Of a stretch of DNA of 35,216 nt, positions 28,945 through 35,216 are shown piece after piece. Below the pieces are notes generated by a model, which worked only from the letters and a program-made list of their open reading frames with translations, was not told where the DNA came from and searched no databases. A program made the position numbers and the translations under genes. Position 1 is the first letter of the stretch, and each line of letters starts with the position of its first letter. Origin of the DNA: Candidatus Hadarchaeum sp. (lineage in GTDB: Archaea; Hadarchaeota; Hadarchaeia; Hadarchaeales; Hadarchaeaceae); NCBI GenBank assembly GCA_020725895.1, contig DYTO01000009.1, forward strand, positions 1-35,216, read 5' to 3'.

Positions 28945-30123
28945 GTGTCGAAAGTGAAACTTGCTGAGGGTGTCTACTGGGTCGGCGCCATCGACTGGAA
29001 CCTGCGCCACTGCGGCGCATACGGTGCTCCGAGGGGGACGACATACAACTCTTACCTAGTCATCGGGGACAATGTCGCGTTGATAGACGGCGTCAAGAGC
29101 GGGTTCGAGGACGAGATGCTCGAAAGGGTGAGGGAAATAATCGACCCGGCTAAAATCGACTTTCTCGTGAGCAACCACGTCGAGCCGGACCACGCTGGCG
29201 GCCTGCCCAAGATTATGGGCGTTTTGAAGAATGCGAAACTCGTGGTTTCGAAATCCGGGAAGGAACCGCTCAACAGGAACTACCACAACGACTGGGGTGC
29301 GATGACGGTGAAGACCGGGGACGAGCTCAGCCTCGGGAAAAAGACCCTAAGGTTCATCGAGGCACCGATGCTCCACTGGCCTGAAACGATGTTCACGTAC
29401 CTAAAAGAGGACGGGATTCTTTTCTCGAACGACGCATTCGGCCAGCACATTGCCTCATCCGGGCGCTTCGACGACGAGGTGGGGCCGGAGGCGATGGACG
29501 AGGCCCTGAGGCTTCTGGCGGTGGTTGTCAGCCCCTACCTGATGATCGCGAAAAACAAGGTCAAGGAAATAGAGACGAGCGGATTGAAAATCAACATGAT
29601 CGCACCCGCGCACGGGATAATCTGGAGGCTGCCTTCGAAGATAATCGACGCCTACAGGCGGTGGACGAGCGGCGAGGGCAAGAAAAAAATAACGGTGGTC
29701 TACGACTCGATGTGGGGAAGCACCGACGCTATGGCCAGAGAGATAACAAGGGGGATCTCGGACGAGGGTGTCGAGGTGAAGCTGTTCAACATGAGGGTGA
29801 GCGACCTGTCTGAAATCATGAAGGAGATTATCGACTCGAGGCTGATCCTGGTCGGCTCGCCAACGCTCAACAGGGATATTTTCCCGACCATCGGATACTT
29901 CCTGACTTTCCTGAGGGGCGCGAAACTTCCGAACAAGAAGGGCGCGGTCTTCGGCTCATTCGGTTGGGGCGGCGGCGCGAACAGGCGGCTCAAGGAGGAG
30001 CTGAAGCTCGCCGGCGTCGATGTCCTTGAAGAGGAGTTGAGCTTGAAGTATTCTCCCACTAGTGAAGAACTCAAGCGCTGCTGCGAGTTCGGTAAAACAA
30101 TCGCGCGAAAAATCAGCGGCTGA
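28945..30123 (+). CDS. fprA: A-type flavodiiron protein (FprA-like)
   Basis: KLAEGVYWVGAIDWNLRHCGAYGAPRGTTYNSYLVIGD, NHVEPDH, LHWPETM, SNDAFGQH, APAHG diiron motifs; C-terminal flavodoxin VVYDSMWGSTDAMAREI. ORF opens at 28885, but GTG 28945 follows TATA-like ATCTATAAAAAC and matches the family N-terminus. Confidence 0.92.
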   Translation: MSKVKLAEGVYWVGAIDWNLRHCGAYGAPRGTTYNSYLVIGDNVALIDGVKSGFEDEMLERVREIIDPAKIDFLVSNHVEPDHAGGLPKIMGVLKNAKLVVSKSGKEPLNRNYHNDWGAMTVKTGDELSLGKKTLRFIEAPMLHWPETMFTYLKEDGILFSNDAFGQHIASSGRFDDEVGPEAMDEALRLLAVVVSPYLMIAKNKVKEIETSGLKINMIAPAHGIIWRLPSKIIDAYRRWTSGEGKKKITVVYDSMWGSTDAMAREITRGISDEGVEVKLFNMRVSDLSEIMKEIIDSRLILVGSPTLNRDIFPTIGYFLTFLRGAKLPNKKGAVFGSFGWGGGANRRLKEELKLAGVDVLEEELSLKYSPTSEELKRCCEFGKTIARKISG

Positions 30124-30127
30124 TGGA

Positions 30128-31803
30128 ATGCAGGAAATTTCATTTGTGATTGGCGGCGAGGCAGGCGACGGAGTGATGAGAACCGCGAACTGATGGGCAG
30201 GATTTTCAACAGGCTCGGGCTCCACGCATTCGTCATCAACGACTACCAGTCCCTGATCAGGGGCGGGCACAACTTCTGCAGGATCCGGGCGGCCGACCGC
30301 CAGGTCTGGAACTACAAGGAGGAGGTCGACTTGGTCGCGGCCCTGAACCAGGAGACGATCACAAAACACGAAAGCGCGCTCTTGGGCGGCGGCGGGATAC
30401 TTTTCGACAGCGACAAGGCGAAGTACTCGGGCGTGGCGAAAAATTACCCGATTCCACTAACGGCGATGGTCAAAGAGGTGGGTGGAACACCGATAATGAG
30501 GAACTCGGCGATGGTGGGTGCTATCGCGTGGCTGTATGGGATTCCGCTGGATGTCGTGAACGTAATATTGGAATGGGCCTACGGGAAAAAGGCCGAGAAA
30601 AACATCATTCTCGCACAAAAGGGACATGACCATGCTAAGCCGAACTTTGCGCAGATCCTGAAAGTTGCGCCCGTCAAAAGGGAACCGACGCACTTCATCT
30701 CGGGAACGGAGGCGATGGTGCTGGGCGCCGTGAAGGCCGGCATGAAGATATACATCGCATACCCGATGACACCGACGACAAGGATGCTGACTTTCGCGGC
30801 CGCAAATGCCGATGAGCTCGGGATAGTCACGGTGCAGCCCGAGAACGAGATATGCGCGGCGAACCTCGCCCTAGGGGCTGCTTACGCCGGGGTGAGGTCC
30901 GTGGTGGGGACGGCAGGCGGAGGCTTCGCGCTCATGCAGGAGACTTTCAGCATGTCGGGGCAGAGCGAGATCCCGGCGGTCTTTGTGGTCGGCCAGCGCC
31001 CGGCCCCGGCGATAGGCCTGCCGACTTACACATCCCAAGCAGACCTGAAGTTCCTGATCAACGCAGGCCACGGGGAGTTCCCGAGGATTGTCGTGGCACC
31101 GGGCGATCCAGAGGAGGCATTCGTGAAGACAGGTGAGGTGATGAACCTCGCCTGGAAGCACCAGGTGCCGGCGATCGTGATAACGGACAAGCACCAGCAG
31201 GAGAGCTACATGAGCATCGCGATTGACGAGGGCAAGGTTTCCGTCGAGCAGCCGGGCCTGGCCGAGGGCTGGGAAGGCGAGTACAAGCGCTACAAGTTCA
31301 CGGAGAGTGGTGTCTCGCCAATGGCATTTCCAGGAAAGCCTGGCGCTGTGGTCAAGGTCACAGGATACGAGCACGACGAGGACGGCTACCCGATAGAAGG
31401 GGGCCTGATGGACAAGAGAATGGGGAAGATGAAGGGGACGATTGATGATTTGAAAAAGAGAGAGACCGTGAAGGCCTATGGCGGCGAGAACGCTGAGAAC
31501 CTGATTGTCGCGTGGGGTTCGACGAAGGGCGCCGTCATCGAGGCGATGAGGCTGATCGACAAGCCCCTGAAATTCCTGCACATGATTTACCTGACTCCTT
31601 TCCCGGATTGGGAAGTCATGAAGCACCTCGAGAAGGCGAAGCATTCCGTTTGCATCGAAGCGAACATGACCGGGCAGCTCCGCTCTTACATCCGCGAACA
31701 GACGGGCCACCTGATCGATAAATCGATCCTGAAGTACGACGGGCGGCAGTTCGACCCGACAGGCCTGGCCAAGGAAATCAAGGGGGCTTTCGAATGGAAA
31801 TGA
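30128..31803 (+). pseudogene. korA: 2-oxoacid:acceptor oxidoreductase alpha subunit (gamma-alpha fused KorA type) with an apparent 1-bp frameshift near 30184-30188
   Basis: MQEISFVIGGEAGDGVMRT (frame from 30128) then, in the +1 shifted frame, ELMGRIFNRLGLHAFVINDYQSLIRGGHNFCRIRAADRQ...YIAYPMTPTTRMLTF...VQPENEICAANLALGAAYAGVRSVVGTAGGGFALMQETFSMSG. ACCGCGAACTG would read T-G-E-L if it were ACCGGCGAACTG. Confidence 0.88.
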
Positions 31804-32645
31804 AGGATTTCAGCACCCCAACGAAAATCACATGGTGCCCTGGCTGCGGCAACTTCACTATCCTGACGGCGGTGAAGCAGGCGATGGCCGATTACGTGAA
31901 CTCCGGCAAATCGAAACCGGAAAACATAGTGATGGCCTCGGGGATCGGTTGCCACGGGAAGATCTCCGACTACATCAAGGTGAACAGCTACTACAGCCTG
32001 CACGGGAGGGTCCCGCCGCCGATGATGGGGATAAAGGTCGCGAACCAGAGGTTGAAGGTGATCGGCTTCGCTGGAGACGGCGACGCTTATGACGAGGGGA
32101 TAAGCCACCTCGTCCACGCCGCGAGGAGAAACCTCGACGTGACATTCATCGTGCACGACAACCAGGTCTTCGCTCTCACGACACAGCAGGCCACCCCGAC
32201 GACGCCGATAGGTTTCAAGACGAAATCCACGCCGAAGGGGAGCTTCGAGCACCCGATGAACCCGCTCCACGTGATGCTGGCGTGCGGCGCGACATTCGTC
32301 GGGCGCGGCTTCAGCGGCAGCCTCCCGCACCTGCGCTCGCTTTTCCTGAAGGCGATAAACCACAGGGGTTTCGCTTTCATAGACGTGATGCAGGACAGCC
32401 GCGTCTTCAACCCATTCGCGGAACTGGTCAAGCCGAGGGTCTACGACCTGAACGAGACAGGGCACGACGTGAAGGACTTCCAGGCTGCCTGGGAGAAAGC
32501 GAAAGACATGGGTGAAAAGATACCGATCGGGGTCTTCTATCAGGTCGAGAAGGAGACATACGAGAAACAGCTGCTCGGCGACCGCGTCCTATCCGAGGAG
32601 AAACCTCTTGCATCAGTCAAACAAGTGTTGAACGAATTCCTTTAG
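31794..32645 (+). CDS. korB: 2-oxoacid:acceptor oxidoreductase beta subunit (KorB type)
   Basis: TWCPGCGNFTILTAVKQAM, ASGIGCHGKISDYIKVNSYYSLHGRVPP, GFAGDGDAYDEGISH, VHDNQVFALTTQQATPTTPIG; no intein. Confidence 0.94.
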   Translation: MEMKDFSTPTKITWCPGCGNFTILTAVKQAMADYVNSGKSKPENIVMASGIGCHGKISDYIKVNSYYSLHGRVPPPMMGIKVANQRLKVIGFAGDGDAYDEGISHLVHAARRNLDVTFIVHDNQVFALTTQQATPTTPIGFKTKSTPKGSFEHPMNPLHVMLACGATFVGRGFSGSLPHLRSLFLKAINHRGFAFIDVMQDSRVFNPFAELVKPRVYDLNETGHDVKDFQAAWEKAKDMGEKIPIGVFYQVEKETYEKQLLGDRVLSEEKPLASVKQVLNEFL

Positions 32646-32837
32646 CTACTCCTCGACCCAAGAAATCGCTTCGACGGGGCAGGCTTTTATCGCCTCTTCT
32701 ATCGTCGCCTCATCCGCGCAGTTCTGGTATTTCACGTGGGACTTGCCGTCACTCTCGATCTCGAAAACTTCTGGCGCGATGGCGACGCACGTCTGAGAAC
32801 CGATGCATTTGTTCTTGTCAACCACTAACTTCCTCAT
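32646..32837 (-). CDS. Single-cluster ferredoxin
   Basis: VDKNKCIGSQTCVAIAPEVFEIESDGKSHV...EEAIKACPVEAISWVEE; Cx2Sx2C...CP. Confidence 0.88.
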   Translation of the reverse strand: MRKLVVDKNKCIGSQTCVAIAPEVFEIESDGKSHVKYQNCADEATIEEAIKACPVEAISWVEE

Positions 32838-32932
32838 TCATCCACAGTTCAATTCTGAACGTCGGGCCGTATATAATTTTTGAAACAAAAAAGTAAAACC
32901 CAGGCCGGTCGCGCCGACCTGGAAACTCAAGG

Positions 32933-33418
32933 TCACTTCCCGAGCAGGGTCTCGAAAGTGTCCTCGTGCTCTATTTCCTCGCCCATTATGTGGCGGATTA
33001 TGTGGAATGTCTGAGGATCCTTTATCCCGTCCTTGAGCTTCTTCAGTATCTTTTCGTAAGTGTCCAAGGCGCACTGCTCAGCCTCGATGACGGCCTTGAT
33101 GATCCCCTCGACGTTGCTCATCTTGACCGGGAGGTTGACCTTCTTGCAGTTGGAAATCTTGATTATCTCCTCGAAGTTCTTCGGGGGAACTCCGCCCATG
33201 TAGATTATCCTGTCCGCAAGCTCGTCCGCGTGCTCGAGCTCTTCCTTCGCGATGCGCTCAAGCTCGCTCGCCACCGGCGGAGCGCTGACGCCCGCAGCGT
33301 TCCTTGCGCCCCAGCCGTAGTAGTAGTATGCGATCCACTCGTCTGCGTAAGCCCTCTTCAAATCATCTATCAACTCGTCGACTTTCGGTCCAACCAATTC
33401 TCTTCCTTTGGTTCCCAT
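32933..33418 (-). CDS. Dps-like/ferritin-like protein (DPSL candidate)
   Basis: DLKRAYADEWIAYYYYGWGARNAAGV, IAKEELEHADELADRIIYMGGVP, ISNCKKVNLP, VIEAEQCALDTYEKIL, EEIEHEDTFETLL; GGAGGTGA SD upstream. Confidence 0.85.
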   Translation of the reverse strand: MGTKGRELVGPKVDELIDDLKRAYADEWIAYYYYGWGARNAAGVSAPPVASELERIAKEELEHADELADRIIYMGGVPPKNFEEIIKISNCKKVNLPVKMSNVEGIIKAVIEAEQCALDTYEKILKKLKDGIKDPQTFHIIRHIMGEEIEHEDTFETLLGK

Positions 33419-33514
33419 CTTTTCACCTCCGGTTTTTCATATAATTATCTTATATTCGACTGCATCGGTTAAAAACCTTGCTTTGGTCAGCGACGTTTGA
33501 CAAAACCCGCTTGC

Positions 33515-33826
33515 TTATTTCTCGATCTTTATCGCCTGGGTCGGGCAGCTTACCTCGCACGCCATGCACTTTATGCAGTCCGGCTCACGCACTGGGTCGG
33601 ATTTCTTTTCTGAAGTCGGGTGCCCCGAAGTGTTCACCATCTCGTAAACGTTGACCGGGCAGACCTCGACGCAGATCCCGTCGCCGTTGCAAGTGTCCCA
33701 GTCGACGCAAGTCTGGCTGCCGTGGACTCCCAACTTTTTGGGAGGTGAAACCGGCCCCCAGACGTCGTGTCCCGCGTGCTTCTCGACCACTTTCATCTTG
33801 CTCTTGAAATCAGGGTCTATCGCCAT
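33515..33826 (-). CDS. zfx: Zinc-containing (dicluster) ferredoxin
   Basis: MAIDPDFKSKMKVVEKHAGHDVWGPVSPPKKLGVHGSQTCVDWDTCNGDGICVEVCPVNVYEMVNTSGHPTSEKKSDPVREPDCIKCMACEVSCPTQAI; N-terminal extension with HAGH and HG, Asp in KSDPV, two Cys cluster motifs, as in Sulfolobus-type zinc ferredoxin. Confidence 0.9.
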   Translation of the reverse strand: MAIDPDFKSKMKVVEKHAGHDVWGPVSPPKKLGVHGSQTCVDWDTCNGDGICVEVCPVNVYEMVNTSGHPTSEKKSDPVREPDCIKCMACEVSCPTQAIKIEK

Positions 33827-33894
33827 ATTATCGTGCTAAACTTGCTTTTGGGTTAAAAAACGTTGCCGCGTTCGCTGGGATGTAGTTTATAATC

Positions 33895-34854
33895 ATGGAT
33901 TTGAAATTCTATCACATGGGCGAAATGGAAAAGGCAAAAAACGCGGGGCGCGAAAAAGAGGCCAAGATTCATGAGCATGAGCACGTCTCTGGGACGGCCA
34001 AGTATATCGGGATTGCGCTGCTGATTACTGCATCATTCTTCATCGTTGAGCTTATAGGCGGAATTCTGACGAGAAGTCTGGCCCTGCAATCGGACGCCTG
34101 GCATATGCTCAGGGACATGCTGGCACTGAGCTTCGCGTTCATCGCGGCGCGGATGGCACTGAGGCCCCCTAGCAATAGAAAAACTTACGGTTATCACAGG
34201 GTTGAAATTCTCTCGGCCCTGATGAACGGGATGTTCCTGATAGCGGTCATAGTTATGATAATCTACCAGGCGCTTTCGCGTATGTTTTCACCTGTTCAGA
34301 TAGAAACAGAGGATATGCTTGCGATTGCATTTATCGGCCTTGTGGCAAACTTGCTGGCGGCGCTGGTCCTTTCGAAATCCGCGGAAAAAAGCCTGAACGT
34401 AAGGGCCGCCCTTCTGCACTGCATGTCAGACGCCGCGGCATCAGTGGGGGTGATAATCGGCGGCTTAATCATCTACTTCACTGGCATCTACCAGGTTGAC
34501 TCGATAATCAGTATCGTGATCGGCTTGCTGATAATCTACAGCTCCATGAAGCTCATCTTCCAGTCGATGAACGTTCTACTCGAAGGAGTGCCGCCGAGTG
34601 TCGACCCAGTGGCGGTTGAAAAAAGAATACGAAGTATGAAGGGCGTTAAGGACCTGCACGACCTCCACGTCTGGTGCATAACACCGACAAAAGTTTGCGC
34701 GATGAGTTGCCACGTGGTGATTGAGGGCGGCATCAACAGGAGAAATTTGATCTCGACGATGATGTTCGTGCTGAAGGAGGAGTTCGGGATAGATCACACG
34801 ACGATCCAGCTCGAGGAGAAGGGCTATCCAAAGGGCGCCGAAGAACACCACTAA
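33895..34854 (+). CDS. Cation diffusion facilitator (CDF) family transporter
   Basis: SLALQSDAWHMLRDMLALSFAFIAARMALRPPSNRKTYGYHRVEILSALMNG...ALLHCMSDAAASVGVIIGG; HxxxD metal sites in both predicted helices. Confidence 0.94.
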   Translation: MDLKFYHMGEMEKAKNAGREKEAKIHEHEHVSGTAKYIGIALLITASFFIVELIGGILTRSLALQSDAWHMLRDMLALSFAFIAARMALRPPSNRKTYGYHRVEILSALMNGMFLIAVIVMIIYQALSRMFSPVQIETEDMLAIAFIGLVANLLAALVLSKSAEKSLNVRAALLHCMSDAAASVGVIIGGLIIYFTGIYQVDSIISIVIGLLIIYSSMKLIFQSMNVLLEGVPPSVDPVAVEKRIRSMKGVKDLHDLHVWCITPTKVCAMSCHVVIEGGINRRNLISTMMFVLKEEFGIDHTTIQLEEKGYPKGAEEHH

Positions 34855-34884
34855 GACTAAGAATCGGTTGTTTTGCGGCGGAAT

Positions 34885-35216
34885 TCAATCGAACGTGAAC
34901 GCCGAAGGACAGATCTTGTTCAATACACATGCCCCACACTTCGGCTTTTTCGCCGTGCAGATTCTCCTTCCGTGGAAAATGAAAAGGTCCGTTATCCCTT
35001 CCCAATTATCTTGCGGGACAATCCTCATCAAGTCACTCTCGATTGCGGCTGGATTCTCGCTAGCTGTGAGACCCAACCTGTGTGAAACGCGGGCGACGTG
35101 AGTGTCTACGGCAATCCCTTCCACGACACCGAAAGCGTTTGTAAGGACGACGTTTGCTGTTTTCCTGCCGACACCGGGCAGCTGGAGCAACTCCTTCATC
35201 GTCCGCGGAACCTTTG
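34885..35216 (-). CDS. nth: Endonuclease III family DNA glycosylase (3' part; 5' end beyond window)
   Basis: ...KVPRTMKELLQLPGVGRKTANVVLTNAFGVVEGIAVDTHVARVSHRLGL...CTAKKPKCGACVLNKICPSA; HhH, catalytic Asp (VDTHV), C-x6-C-x2-C-x5-C-type Fe-S motif. Confidence 0.94.
   Translation of the reverse strand, partial: KVPRTMKELLQLPGVGRKTANVVLTNAFGVVEGIAVDTHVARVSHRLGLTASENPAAIESDLMRIVPQDNWEGITDLFIFHGRRICTAKKPKCGACVLNKICPSAFTFD

Noticed and set aside
30193-31803. Treating ATG 30193 as the true korA start
   Set aside because: Conserved N-terminal QEISFVIGGEAGDGVMRT sits immediately upstream in the other frame, so a frameshift explains the locus better than a short start.

Overview
The window is about 35 kb of an archaeal chromosome. 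Lineage is not determined, but aIF1A, RIO1, CofE, archaeal-type AMP phosphorylase, TATA-like promoters and leaderless or GTG/TTG starts all point to Archaea. Gene order: 5' part of an AMP phosphorylase gene; small Zn-ribbon and basic proteins; a low-GC trio of membrane genes; a complete trpEGDCFBA operon (minus strand); a flavodoxin; an SNase-like gene broken by one in-frame TAA; two divergent LeuA/CimA-type synthases; aIF1A-RIO1; a porGDAB pyruvate:ferredoxin oxidoreductase operon; CofE; hemerythrin; an HTH regulator followed by an IscS-like/IscU/unknown Cys-rich gene module; a free-standing ThrRS editing domain; SufS; a JAMM peptidase; XdhC; DsrE; thioredoxin reductase; glutaredoxin; flavodiiron protein; korAB; ferredoxins; a Dps-like ferritin; a CDF transporter; and a partial endonuclease III. 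The strongest signals are: (1) a 366-aa intein in porB, inserted exactly at the ThDP/Mg site (YMN|TGIQRSG), with a degraded first LAGLIDADG motif; (2) an IscS homologue with several PLP-contacting residues substituted (H->N, D->N, Q->A) while Lys and Cys are kept, paired with IscU and an unknown Cys-rich protein close to a canonical SufS; (3) three otherwise intact genes each broken by a single-base event (porG TAG, korA frameshift, SNase TAA). No rRNA, tRNA, CRISPR array or transposon was recognised. All assignments come from reading motifs by eye; no database search was run.
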